From positions 1 through 64,000 of the forward strand of contig CAWFBT010000010.1 of assembly GCA_963814095.1 (NCBI GenBank): a stretch of DNA of 64,000 bases. Direction: 5' to 3'. The position numbers and the translations under genes are program-made. Positions 1 through 9,400 of the stretch are shown here, in pieces. The notes under the pieces were generated by a model, which was given only the letters and a program-made list of their open reading frames with translations, was not told the origin of the DNA and did not search any database. Within the stretch, counting starts at the first letter, position 1, and each line of letters starts with the position of its first letter. Origin of the DNA: JACVRW01 sp963814095. Its GTDB lineage: Bacteria; Actinomycetota; Thermoleophilia; Solirubrobacterales; Thermoleophilaceae.

Positions 1-1
1 G

Positions 2-412
2 TACGGGACCTCGAAGGTCCCGGACGGCGCGGGCGGCGAGTGGGTGGACTACACGTCGTTCGACGCGCTGGCCGAGCGGGCCGAGGCGGCGCGCGTGTTC
101 GTCTGCCATGCCGGGGTTGGATCGATCGTCCTGGCTCGCAGGTGCGGACACCGTCCGATCGTCGTGCCGCGCCGGGCGGAGCTCGGCGAGCACGTGGACG
201 ACCATCAGCTGGAGCTCGCTCGCCGGCTCGCCGCGGGCGGAATGGTCACGCTCGTGGAGGACACGGACGCACTCGCCGACGTGATCGCCGGCGTCGGGTC
301 CGAGGCCGTGGCGGACGCCAACCGCGCCCTGCCCGGCAAGGACGCTCTGACCGGTGAGGTGCGGGGGTTCCTCACCGAGTTGGGCGCCGCGCGGCTCAGC
401 CGCGCGGCCTGA
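2..412 (+). CDS. Glycosyltransferase family 28 C-terminal domain protein, 5'-truncated by the window edge
   Basis: The reading frame is open from base 2 and ends at TGA 410-412, so only the C-terminal ~136 residues are here. The segment VFVCHAGVGSIVLARRCGHR followed by PIVVPR and a conserved HVDDHQ is the nucleotide-sugar binding half of GT-B enzymes of the EpsF/PssE/Alg13 type, which add a sugar from a UDP donor to a lipid-linked acceptor at the inner face of the membrane. The next gene converges on it, with 15 bases between stops. Membership in the polysaccharide locus fits the family. Acceptor and sugar are not deducible. Confidence 0.8.
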   Translation, partial: YGTSKVPDGAGGEWVDYTSFDALAERAEAARVFVCHAGVGSIVLARRCGHRPIVVPRRAELGEHVDDHQLELARRLAAGGMVTLVEDTDALADVIAGVGSEAVADANRALPGKDALTGEVRGFLTELGAARLSRAA

Positions 413-427
413 CGCCCGGCGGCCGCC

Positions 428-1369
428 TCAGGCGGCGCGCTGGGCGAGCGCGGCCCGGAGCGCGGCGATGTGTCCGCGTCGCAGCGCCGGCTTCCAGCAG
501 GTGGCGGCGACCCGGACGAGCTCGCCGAGCGCGACCCCGGCGGTCTGCGCGAAGGCCCCGCTTCTGCTCATGTGCTTGCGCGCGTAGCGCACGCGGCTCT
601 GCGCAAGGATCGGCTGCGTCTCACCCGCGCCCGAGGAGCTGCCCTCGACGTGGAGGATCTCCGCGGCCGGCTCGAAGCGCACCGTGTGCCCGGAATCCCA
701 GATGCGCCGGCAGAGGTCCGTGTCCTCGCAGTAGAGGAAGAAGCCCTCGTCGAAGCCGCCCAGCTGCTCGAAGACGCTCCGGCGCACCAGCATGCAGGCG
801 CCCGATACCCACTCCGGCGTGCCCGGGCGCTCGTAGGCGTCCGGATCGCGGACGAGCTCGTCGCTCCAGCGCGAGTGCGGCCACAGGCGATGAGCGAACA
901 GCGCGAGGCCAAATGTCGAGCTCTGGCGCGGGAAGCGCCGCAGGCTCCAAAGGAGCCGGCCTTCGTCGTCGACGATCCGGGGGGCCACGAGCCCGGCGCC
1001 GGGATCGTCGCGGAGCACCGCTACGAGCTTCTCGAGCGTGCCGGCCTCCATGCGGGCGTCCGGGTTGAGAAAGAGGATGAACGGGGCATCGCCGCGCCGC
1101 GCGCCGAGGTTGCAGCCGTAGGAGAAGCCGCCGTTGCGCTCGGAGCGGACCGCATCGACGGGCAGGTCCGCGATCACCTCGAGGCTGTCGTCGGGAGAGG
1201 CGTTGTCGACCACCGTCACGCGCACGCCCGGGAGGGCGGACAGCGGCTCGACGCAGCCGCGCAGCGTTCGTGCGCTGCGATAGCTGACGATCACCACGTC
1301 AACCTTAGGCTCACCTTCGACTTGAGGGTTAGACACGGGATCTGAGGCAGGTACCGGAGCCGATTTCAC
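428..1369 (-). CDS. Glycosyltransferase family 2 (rhamnosyltransferase-like)
   Basis: A 313-residue GT-A enzyme. It begins with the nucleotide-binding strand VDVVIVSYRS, carries VVDNASPDDS, the NGGFSYGCNLGA segment and the metal-binding LFLNPDARM (DxD-like), then GGFDEGFFLYCEDTDLCRR, the hallmark of dTDP-rhamnosyl-type GT2 proteins. It should transfer a sugar to a growing surface polysaccharide in the cytoplasm. The open frame extends further upstream, but that part overlaps the divergent gene at 1451 and looks non-coding. GTG at 1369 is preferred because TAGATT lies seven bases before it, matching the leaderless signature seen elsewhere. GTG at 1336 is the alternative. Confidence 0.86.
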   Translation of the reverse strand: MKSAPVPASDPVSNPQVEGEPKVDVVIVSYRSARTLRGCVEPLSALPGVRVTVVDNASPDDSLEVIADLPVDAVRSERNGGFSYGCNLGARRGDAPFILFLNPDARMEAGTLEKLVAVLRDDPGAGLVAPRIVDDEGRLLWSLRRFPRQSSTFGLALFAHRLWPHSRWSDELVRDPDAYERPGTPEWVSGACMLVRRSVFEQLGGFDEGFFLYCEDTDLCRRIWDSGHTVRFEPAAEILHVEGSSSGAGETQPILAQSRVRYARKHMSRSGAFAQTAGVALGELVRVAATCWKPALRRGHIAALRAALAQRAA

Positions 1370-1376
1370 GGCACCC

Positions 1377-1382
1377 AATCTA
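1377..1382 (-). promoter_or_regulatory. -10 box of a leaderless promoter for the GT2 gene
   Basis: TAGATT on the minus strand ends seven bases before GTG 1369. Its spacing matches at least ten other starts in this window, so the transcript probably begins at or next to the start codon. Confidence 0.5.
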
Positions 1383-1450
1383 GCCCTGTCGACCGAGGCA
1401 AAGGCTAGCCGTCCGGGGGGTTCGCGCACGGCAGGCCGCCACGAAGATCG

Positions 1451-2605
1451 GTGGGAATGCGAAAGGCAGGACTCACGCTGCTCGTCGCCGCCGCACTGGC
1501 GGCCACCGCGCTGCTCACCATGGCCGGGACGCTCAGCGATCCCGTGCGCTGGACGCCGGATGGCCTCTTCTACCAGGCGCGTTCGCTCGAGCTCCAGGGC
1601 ACGGACCGCTCGGTCGCCCTCGAGCAGGCCTTCCAGGGCCCGCTCGGCGCGGAGCTCGGGCGGCTCGACCCCGACAGGTCGGGCGATCCGGAGTGGGTCG
1701 CCTACAACGCCAAGTTCTACGAGCGGCGGATCACGGTTCCCGCCGCCGCTGCCGCACTGGAGCCGGTCGCCGGCGACCGTGCGATCCTCGACATCTCGGT
1801 CGCGGGCTACGTCGCAGCGATCCTGGCGATCTTCGCGCTGCTCTTGCTGCGCTTCAGTCTTCCGGTCGCGGCCGCGGTCGCTGCCGCGACCATCGCTCTG
1901 CCCGCGCTGCGCCACCACTCGGGCTTCCCGCTCACGGACAGCTGGGGCGTGGCGCTCCAGACGGCCGCGTTCGTGTTCGGCCTGCTGTCCCTCGACCGCG
2001 GCCGGCGCTGGCTGCTGCCATGGGTGGCGGCGATCGTGCTGCTCTCGTTCACACGCGACAGCGTCTGGATCCCGATCATCGGCGCGCTCGGTGTCACCCT
2101 CAATCAGAGGTCGAAGGATTCCGGGCTCTTGCTCGGCACCGCCGTCGCCGCCGCGCTACCCGCCCTCCTGATCTTCTCGCTGCCGCTCCAGGATCTGCTC
2201 GCGACGATGCTCAACGGGATCCAGCCGTCGGCTGACAACTCGTGGGGCTTCATCGCCGACCGCTATCCGGGTGCGTTCGTCGACCTGCTCCAGGCGGACG
2301 GCGGTCACGTGCGCGACGGCGCCTGGTACAGCGCCGGGTTCCTCGTCGCAGGTCTGGCTCTGCTGTTCCTCCTGGGTTGGGGAAACAAGCGCAGCCCGGC
2401 CACCACCTTCCTGCAGGCGGCCGCGCTGGCCGGCGTCGCCTACATCCTCGTCGTTCCGATTTTCAGTGCGTTCCGGCTCGAGCTCGTGTGCGTCCCGATG
2501 GCCGCGTACGGGCTGGCGCTCGGAACGGAATGGGCGCTTGAGCGCTTCCCGAGTCTCGCCTGGGCGAGAACGCCCGCTCTGCCGGGCGCGAGGTCGAGAC
2601 CATGA
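1451..2605 (+). CDS. Polytopic membrane protein, possibly GT-C type glycosyltransferase
   Basis: A 384-residue protein with about eight to ten hydrophobic helices: residues ~5-27, a double segment ~115-150, and further segments around 170-185, 190-205, 220-245, 290-310, 315-335 and 340-360. After the first helix comes an acidic external loop containing WTPDGLFYQAR, a position where GT-C enzymes (ArnT/PMT-like, using lipid-linked sugars) keep an essential acidic residue. No family was recognised with certainty, so the GT-C idea is inference from topology and locus. GTG 1451 has an in-frame ATG two codons later. It is divergent from the GT2 gene and ends inside the polysaccharide locus just before the giant secreted gene. 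Confidence 0.6.
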   Translation: MGMRKAGLTLLVAAALAATALLTMAGTLSDPVRWTPDGLFYQARSLELQGTDRSVALEQAFQGPLGAELGRLDPDRSGDPEWVAYNAKFYERRITVPAAAAALEPVAGDRAILDISVAGYVAAILAIFALLLLRFSLPVAAAVAAATIALPALRHHSGFPLTDSWGVALQTAAFVFGLLSLDRGRRWLLPWVAAIVLLSFTRDSVWIPIIGALGVTLNQRSKDSGLLLGTAVAAALPALLIFSLPLQDLLATMLNGIQPSADNSWGFIADRYPGAFVDLLQADGGHVRDGAWYSAGFLVAGLALLFLLGWGNKRSPATTFLQAAALAGVAYILVVPIFSAFRLELVCVPMAAYGLALGTEWALERFPSLAWARTPALPGARSRP

Positions 2606-2685
2606 ATTTGACGCAATTGGCACGGTCCATATTCGGCCGGAATGGCGTGCGGGCCGGGGTTTGCTCACCTAGCTTCGGAAGTGCG

Positions 2686-5600
2686 ATGTGCCCCCCTCGG
2701 TTGTTGCTGCCGGCGTTCCTGATCGCGCTTTTCGTGCTCCTCGCACCCGCGGGTGCACAGGCGCAGGCGCCGGCATGCCCGTGCACGCTGTTCGCGCCGA
2801 GCGACGCTCCGCTGGGGGACGCGACTCAGGACCAGCCGCTCGAGGTGGGGGTGAAGCTGCAGTCCGACGAGGACGGCTTCATCACCGCGCTGCGCTTCTA
2901 CAAGCAGCCCAACAACACGGGCCGGCACGTGGGGCACATCTGGTCGGCGAGCGGGCAACAGCTCGGCGAGGCCGAGTTCACGAACGAGACGGCATCCGGC
3001 TGGCAGGAGGCCGCGCTGGCCTCGCCGGTCCCGGTCACGCGCGACACCACCTACGTCGTCTCGTACCACTCGGCGAACGGCTACTTCGGATTCAGCCCGG
3101 GCGCGCTCAACCTCGGCATGCACCGCGCACCGCTTCACGCCCCGGCGTCGTCCGAGAGCGGCGGCAACGGTGTCTACAAGTACGGCGCCAGCGGCTTCCC
3201 GACCGACAGCTGGAACGCGACGAGCTACTGGGTCGACGCGGTCTTCACGCGCACTCCGCCCTCGGACACACGCGCGCCTGAGATAACCGGAGTCACTCCG
3301 GCCGACGGCACGAGCGGCGCCGGCCTCTCCACCCAGGCGACGGTCAGCTTCGACGAGCCGATGCAGGCGTCGACGATCACCCCGGCCACCTTCACGCTGC
3401 GTGACGGCGCGGGCAATCTCGTCAACGCGGCGATCACCTATGACGCTCAGGCACGCAAGGCGACCCTGAGCCCACAGTCGGCGCTGCAGAACGGCAACAC
3501 CTACACGGTCACGGTCCGCGGCGGTACGAGCGGCGTCACCGACAGCGCGGGCAACCCGCTCGCGGCCGACAGGTCATGGAGCTTCAGCACTCCGGCAGCG
3601 TGTCCGTGCACGGTCTTCGATCCCGGCCAGGCCCCGCTGAGCGGATCCTCGTCAGGCGATCCCCTCGAGGTCGGCATGAAGTTCCGCGCCGATGAGGACG
3701 GCTTCGTGACTGCGCTGCGCTTCTACAAGCACGCGGACAACACGGGCGCTCACGTGGGGCATCTGTGGACCGCAGGCGGCCAGCAGCTCGGCGAGGTCGC
3801 GTTCACGCACGAGACCGCTTCTGGCTGGCAGCAGGAGACGCTGCCCGTGCCCGTCGCCGTCACGAAGGACACCACCTACGTCGTCTCCTACCACTCGAGC
3901 AGCGGTCGCCACGCGTTCAGCCCGGGCGCCTTCTCGAGCGGGGTCGACCGTCCGCCGCTGCACGCACTGGCCGACCAGGTCGCCGGCGGCAACGGCGTCT
4001 ATCGCTACGGGGCGGGCGGCTTCCCGACGGAGACCTTCGGCGCCACGAACTACTGGGTGGACGTGTCGTTCAACCGGGGCAGCGGCTCTGACTCGAGGGC
4101 ACCGGGCGTCCTGAGCGTGTCGCCGAGCCGCGGCGCAACCGGCGTCGCCGAGTCCGCCAATGTCACGGCCACATTCGACGAGCCGCTCAACCCGAGCACG
4201 GTGAACAGCGGTTCGGTCACGCTCGAGGACGGCACGGGCGCGCCCGTCGTCGCCACGGTCAGCTACGACTCCGCAGCCCGCAAGATCACCCTGACGCCGC
4301 AGGCACCCCTGCAGCGCGGCAAGGACTACACGGCAACCGTCCTGAGCGGCGCCGCGGGCGTCACTGACGTCGCCGGCAACCGCCTGGCGGCGGACGAGGT
4401 GTGGAGCTTCAGCACCTCGGGGAGCTGCCCGTGCACGGTCTTCAAGCCGAACCAGGGTCCGACGGGGCAGGCGTCTCAGGAGCAGCCGCTCGAGGTCGGG
4501 ATGAAGTTCCGCTCGAGCGAGGACGGCTACATCACCTCGCTGCGCTTCTACAAGCAGTCGAACAACACGGGCCGGCACGTCGGGCATCTCTGGTCGACGA
4601 GTGGCCAGCTGCTCGCGGCGGCGACGTTCACCAACGAGACGGCCGAGGGCTGGCAGACCGTCGAGCTGCCCAACCCGGTGCCGATCGTCAAGGACACGAC
4701 CTACGTCACCTCCTACCACTCGGGCAGCGGCTACTTCCCGCTCGACCAGGGCTACTTCGCCCAGGGCGTGGACAACCCGCCGCTGAAGGCGCTCGCCAAC
4801 GGGGTCGAGGGCGGCAACGGCGTCTACCGCTACGGCCAGAGCGCATACCCCGACACGACCTTCAACGCCAGCAACTACTGGGTCGACGCGGTCTTCGCGC
4901 AGACGGTGCCGCCCGACACGCGCGGCCCGGCCGTCACGGAGAACACGCCGGCGGCGAACGCCACAGACGTCGACCGCGCCGTCAACGTGACCGCGAGCTT
5001 CGACGAGCCGCTGGGCGGGGCGACGGTCACGGGCCAGAACTTCAGCCTGCGCGATGAGGACGGCGCCGCCGTGCCCGCAGCGGTCACGTACAACGATCAG
5101 ACGCGTACGGCGACGCTCGACCCGCAGGCGCAACTTGCCTCTGCGACCAGCTACACGGTCACGCTGAAGGGCGGCGCCGGCGGCGTGGCCGACGTGGCCG
5201 GTAACCCGATGGCGGCCGACAAGACGTGGTCGTTCAGCACGAGCACGCCGTCGCCGAGCGAGGGGCCCGGCGGGCCGATTCTCGTGGTGAGCTCGCCGTC
5301 CGACCCGTTCGGCCGCTACTACGCGGAGATCCTGCGCGGAGAGGGCCTGAACGCGTTCAGCGTGGAGGACGGTCCGGTGACCGCGGGGATGCTCAGCGGC
5401 AAGCAGGTCGTGATCCTTGGCGCGGGGTCGGTGACCGACGCCGAGGTCGCGGCGTTGACCACCTGGGTGCAGGGCGGGGGCAACCTGATCGCGATGCGCC
5501 CGGACAAGAAGCTCGCGGGTCTGCTCGGCCTCAGCGACGCCGGCGGCACGCTCGCCAACGGCTACATGAAGGTCGACCAGGGGAGCGCGTCCGGCGCGGG

Positions 5601-6480
5601 CATCGACGATCAGACGCTTCAGTTCCACGGCACCGCCGACCGCTACGGCCTCAACGGCGCGAGCGCGATCGCGACGCTGTTCTCGGACGCGGTCACGCAG
5701 ACCTCCAACCCGGCGGTCACCCTGCGCGGTGTCGGCAGCGGCGGCGGCCAGGCGGCAGCATTCACCTACGACCTCGCCCGCTCCGTCGTCTACACGCGCC
5801 AGGGCAACCCGGCCTGGGCCGGGCAGAAGCGCGACAGCTCGGCGAGCTGGATCCGCGCGACCGATCTCTTCTACGGCGCGAAGGAAGGCGACGTCCAGCC
5901 CGACTGGGTCGACCCGGCGCGCTTCGACGTCCCGCAGGCGGACGAGCAGCAGCGCCTGCTGGCGAACCTGATCACGGAGATGAACCTCGACAAGGCGCCG
6001 CTGCCGAGGCTCTGGTACCTGCCGCGCGGCAAGAAGGCCGCCGTCGTGCTCACTCCCGACGACCATGCCACCGGTGGCGTCATCCCGTACCTGAACCGCC
6101 TGAAGGCCACCGATCCGCCCGGCTGCTCGGTCGCCGACTGGGAGTGCCCGCGCGCCAGCGCGTACTTGTACCCGGACACGCCGCTCACGGATGCCCAGGC
6201 GAAGGCCTTCGAGGACGACGGCTTCGAGATCGGGCTCCACGTGTCCACGCGGCTGCGCAGGACTACACGCCCGCATCCCTCGAGAACAACTACAACTCCC
6301 AGCTGGGCCAGTTCGAGTCGTCATGGCCGAGCGTCAAGCCGCCCGTGTCGAACCGGACCCACTGCATCCCCTGGAGCGACTGGGCCACGCAGGCGAAGGT
6401 CGAGCGCAGCCACGGAATCCGCTTCGACACGAACTACTACTTCATGGGCCCGAACTCCTGGCTGCGCAAGCCGGGCCTGA
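2686..6480 (+). CDS. Giant secreted protein, N-terminal portion: signal peptide, 3x(DUF4082 + Ig-like), ThuA-like and deacetylase-like regions (frame breaks near 6245)
   Basis: This is the first part of a protein of about 3308 residues once one missing base near 6245 is restored. ATG 2686 gives a compact signal peptide (RLLLPAFLIALFVLLAPAGA, then AQAQA). An in-frame ATG at 2602 overlaps the previous stop but puts 28 polar residues in front, so 2686 is preferred; GGAAG lies just upstream. Three 275-residue units follow, each a DUF4082 domain (conserved FYKQxNNTGxHVGHLW) plus an SbsA/Big_5 Ig-like domain. About 5275-5990 encodes a glutamine-amidotransferase/ThuA-like alpha-beta domain (ILVVSSPSDPFGRYYAEIL). 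From ~6000 a divergent polysaccharide-deacetylase-like domain begins (LTPDDH, FEIGLHV). Beyond ~6246 the encoded product to 6480 is out-of-frame arginine/threonine-rich sequence. The true sequence continues in another frame in the next entry. Probably extracellular and glycan-binding. Confidence 0.8.
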   Translation: MCPPRLLLPAFLIALFVLLAPAGAQAQAPACPCTLFAPSDAPLGDATQDQPLEVGVKLQSDEDGFITALRFYKQPNNTGRHVGHIWSASGQQLGEAEFTNETASGWQEAALASPVPVTRDTTYVVSYHSANGYFGFSPGALNLGMHRAPLHAPASSESGGNGVYKYGASGFPTDSWNATSYWVDAVFTRTPPSDTRAPEITGVTPADGTSGAGLSTQATVSFDEPMQASTITPATFTLRDGAGNLVNAAITYDAQARKATLSPQSALQNGNTYTVTVRGGTSGVTDSAGNPLAADRSWSFSTPAACPCTVFDPGQAPLSGSSSGDPLEVGMKFRADEDGFVTALRFYKHADNTGAHVGHLWTAGGQQLGEVAFTHETASGWQQETLPVPVAVTKDTTYVVSYHSSSGRHAFSPGAFSSGVDRPPLHALADQVAGGNGVYRYGAGGFPTETFGATNYWVDVSFNRGSGSDSRAPGVLSVSPSRGATGVAESANVTATFDEPLNPSTVNSGSVTLEDGTGAPVVATVSYDSAARKITLTPQAPLQRGKDYTATVLSGAAGVTDVAGNRLAADEVWSFSTSGSCPCTVFKPNQGPTGQASQEQPLEVGMKFRSSEDGYITSLRFYKQSNNTGRHVGHLWSTSGQLLAAATFTNETAEGWQTVELPNPVPIVKDTTYVTSYHSGSGYFPLDQGYFAQGVDNPPLKALANGVEGGNGVYRYGQSAYPDTTFNASNYWVDAVFAQTVPPDTRGPAVTENTPAANATDVDRAVNVTASFDEPLGGATVTGQNFSLRDEDGAAVPAAVTYNDQTRTATLDPQAQLASATSYTVTLKGGAGGVADVAGNPMAADKTWSFSTSTPSPSEGPGGPILVVSSPSDPFGRYYAEILRGEGLNAFSVEDGPVTAGMLSGKQVVILGAGSVTDAEVAALTTWVQGGGNLIAMRPDKKLAGLLGLSDAGGTLANGYMKVDQGSASGAGIDDQTLQFHGTADRYGLNGASAIATLFSDAVTQTSNPAVTLRGVGSGGGQAAAFTYDLARSVVYTRQGNPAWAGQKRDSSASWIRATDLFYGAKEGDVQPDWVDPARFDVPQADEQQRLLANLITEMNLDKAPLPRLWYLPRGKKAAVVLTPDDHATGGVIPYLNRLKATDPPGCSVADWECPRASAYLYPDTPLTDAQAKAFEDDGFEIGLHVSTRLRRTTRPHPSRTTTTPSWASSSRHGRASSRPCRTGPTASPGATGPRRRRSSAATESASTRTTTSWARTPGCASRA
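2776..5250 (+). repeat. Three tandem 825-bp units encoding DUF4082 + Ig-like domain pairs
   Basis: The TGYCCGTGCACG start of each unit falls at 2776, 3601 and 4426, an exact 825-base period (275 codons), and internal landmarks such as AACACGGG keep the same spacing. The copies are diverged but clearly a tandem triplication inside the giant gene. Confidence 0.85.
6243..6262 (+). other. Single-base frameshift in the giant oxidase gene
   Basis: Upstream of 6243 the deacetylase-like domain reads FEIGLHV in the 2686 frame. Downstream the expected continuation AQDYTPASLENNY reads in the frame one base earlier. One missing base restores a 3308-residue reading frame from 2686 to 12611. No slippery heptamer or stimulatory hairpin is evident, so a sequencing indel or true mutation is more likely than programmed frameshifting. 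Confidence 0.8.
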
Positions 6481-9400
6481 TGACGGGCTCGGGATTCCCG
6501 CAGCGCTTCGCCGACCTCGACGGCACGATGATCGACACCTATCAGGCGACGACGCAGGTGTCGGACGAGGCCAACGGTGTCCTGCCGACGACGACGCAGA
6601 TCCACACGCTGCTCGACAACGCACTCGGATCGAAGGACTACTGGGGCGTCTTCACGGTCATCCTGCACGCCGACTACGGCGATCACCGGCGACTGAACGA
6701 CCTCGTCTCGGACGCTCAGAACCGCGGCGTGCCGGTCGTCTCTTCGGCACAGATGCTGAACTGGCTCGACGGCCGCAACGGCTCGTCCTTCGGCAACATC
6801 AGCTACAGCGGCGGGCGCCTGAACTTCTCGGTCAGCACGAGCGCGAAGGCGCGCGGCCTGCAGGCGATGCTGCCGGCCCGCTCCGCGACCGGCCCGCTGT
6901 CCAAGCTCACGCGCGACGGCCAGCCGGCCTCGTGGAATCGCCGCACGGTCAAGGGCGTCGACTACGTCGTCTTCGACGGCAAGGCCGGGAACTACGAGGC
7001 CACTTACGCGAACGACACGACCGCTCCGGCGATCAGCGGGGTGGCCGCCACTGCCGACGCCGAGGGCCACGCCACGGTCAAGTGGACGACCGATGAGCCG
7101 TCCACGTCGGTGGTCGAGTACGGCCGCACCACCTCGCTCGGCAGCGAGAAGGCCGACAGCGCCCAGGTCACCGACCACAGCCTCGAGCTCGGCGGGCTGC
7201 AGCCGAACACGACCTACAACTTCCGGGTTCGCTCGTCCGACAGCGCCGGCAACACGGCGAGCGCGCCGGCGGGCGCACCGGCCACGTTCAGCACGGCCCC
7301 CGGAGCGCTCGTCGACTCGCGGACCGCCGAGTTCGCCGCGGGTAGCCAGAGCGCGACGCTCGCGGGCGACAGCCTCGACGCCCTCGACGGCGAGGTTCAG
7401 CTCCAGCCGACCGTGGCCGAGAACTTCGACGGCACTTCGTTGTCGGCTCCGTGGACGATGCGGGCCTTCGATGCGGGCGGATCGGTCGTGCTCGGTGGGG
7501 GAGTGCTGCTGGCCGACGACGCCGTCGCGCACACCACCGGCTTCTACGACCCGCCGCGCGTGATCGAGTTCTCCGCCGCGTTCCGGCCCGTGAACGATCA
7601 GGCCGTCGGGTTCGGCACCGACCTGACGCAGGCGCCCTTCGCCGCTTTCAGCACCGGCGTCGACGGCGATCCCTTCCAGCTCTACGCGTCCAGCGTCGCG
7701 GGTGGCGGGCTGCCCGAGATCGACACGCCGCTGCCGGGCGTGACGCTCGGGGCGGCGCACCGCTTCCGTATCGAGTGGACGCCCACGAGGGTCGACTTCT
7801 TCGTCGATGGGGTCAACGTCGCGACGCACAATCACAGCGAGACGCTCGACGGGCCGCTGCGCCCAGCGATCAGCGACTTCGGCCTGTTCGGCGCGAGCAC
7901 GAAGGTCCATTGGCTGCGCATGGGCGGCTACGGAACCACCGGTCTGTTCACGTCCCGCGTCCTTGACAGCGGTCCCGGTGCCAGGACCTGGACGACTCTG
8001 ACCGCGGCCTCGACAGTGCCGACTGGCACGGGCATCACCTATGAGACGCGTTCCGGCGCCGCGGCGACGCCGGGCACGACCTGGTCCGGGTGGCAGGCTG
8101 TCGGCACCGGCGGAGCGATCGCCAGCCCGGCCGCGCGCTTCATCCAATACCGAGCGAGGCTCACGAGCTCCTCGGGTCGCGTGACGCCGACACTCCAGCG
8201 CGTTCAGATCGGCTACGGCGCCGGGACCGACCGCCCGCCGGTGGGTGGGACCGTGTCGATCGCCCCGGCCGCGCCGAGGACCAACCAGGTCGTGACCGCC
8301 ACGCCCAGCGGGTTCAGCGACCCCGACGGCGATCCGCTGACCTACCACTACCGCTGGTTCCGCAACGGCCAGGAGATTGCGGGCGCGACCTCCAACTCGC
8401 TCAACCTCGCCTCGGCCGGCAACGGTGATCGCGGCGACATCGTGCGCGCCGAGGTGTATGCCAGTGACGGCCGCGGTGCCGCGAGCGATCCGGTTGCCCA
8501 GTCCGTGACGGTCGCCAACACGGCGCCGACGGCCGGCACCGCGAGCGTCCGCCCGACGTCCCCGTCCACCAACGACGTGGCGAAGGCCGACGCCAACGGC
8601 TTCGCGGACATCGACAACGACACGCTTACCTACCGCTACCAGTGGTTCCGAAACGGGACGGCGATCAGCGGCGCGACCTCGCGCACGCTCGACCTCTCGC
8701 AGCCCGGCAACGGCGACCTGGGCGACGTGATCGCGGTCGATATCTCGGCGGTCGACCCGGCCGGCGGCACGAGCCCGGTCGCGCGCGGCAGCAGGACCAT
8801 CAACGGCACCAACTCGACACCCGTCGAGGGCACGGTCGCCCTGTCGCCCGCCGCGCCGAAGACGGCCGACACGATCACCGCGACGCCGAGCGGCTACCGC
8901 GACCCGGACGGGAATCCCATCACCTACCAGTACCGCTGGTTCCGCAACGGCACGGCCATCAGCGGCGCGACGACGTCGACCCTCAACCTGGCCCAGGCGG
9001 GCAACGGCGACCGGGGCGACGCCATCCGCGTCGACGTGACAGCGAGGGACAACAGCGGCGCGACGAGCGACGCGGCAAGCGCCAACGCCACCGTGGCCAA
9101 CTCGGCCCCGGCGACCGGAACGGTGAAGATCAAGCCGGCGGCTCCGTCGAGCGACGACATCGTCGCGGCGACCGCCAGCGGCTTCAGCGATGCCGATGGC
9201 GACGCGCTGACCTACCGCTACCAGTGGTTCCGCAACGGAAGCGCCATCGGCGGCGCCACCGCCCGGACGCTCGATCTCGCGCAGCCCGGCAACGGCGACC
9301 CCGGTGACCGCCTAGACGTCGACGTCACGGCGCTCGACGGCAGCGGGGGCACCAGCGCGGCCGTGCGCGCGACCGAGACCGTCGTGGCCGGCGCATCGCA

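Noticed and set aside
2608..2635. TTGACG-N16-TATTCG as a promoter for the giant gene
   Set aside because: The -10 half lacks the final T and the spacing is short. Too weak to list as a feature.
5226..6240. GTG 5226 as the start of the oxidase C-terminal frame
   Set aside because: From 5226 to ~6245 the frame reads Arg/Gly-rich nonsense while the other frame encodes conserved domains. The coding frame switches at ~6245.
6241..6262. Programmed ribosomal frameshift
   Set aside because: No slippery heptamer or downstream pseudoknot, and similar breaks occur in several unrelated genes.
3652..6324. 890-codon minus-strand frame opposite the DUF4082 repeats
   Set aside because: Low-complexity shadow frame. 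It simply mirrors the high third-position GC of the plus-strand gene.
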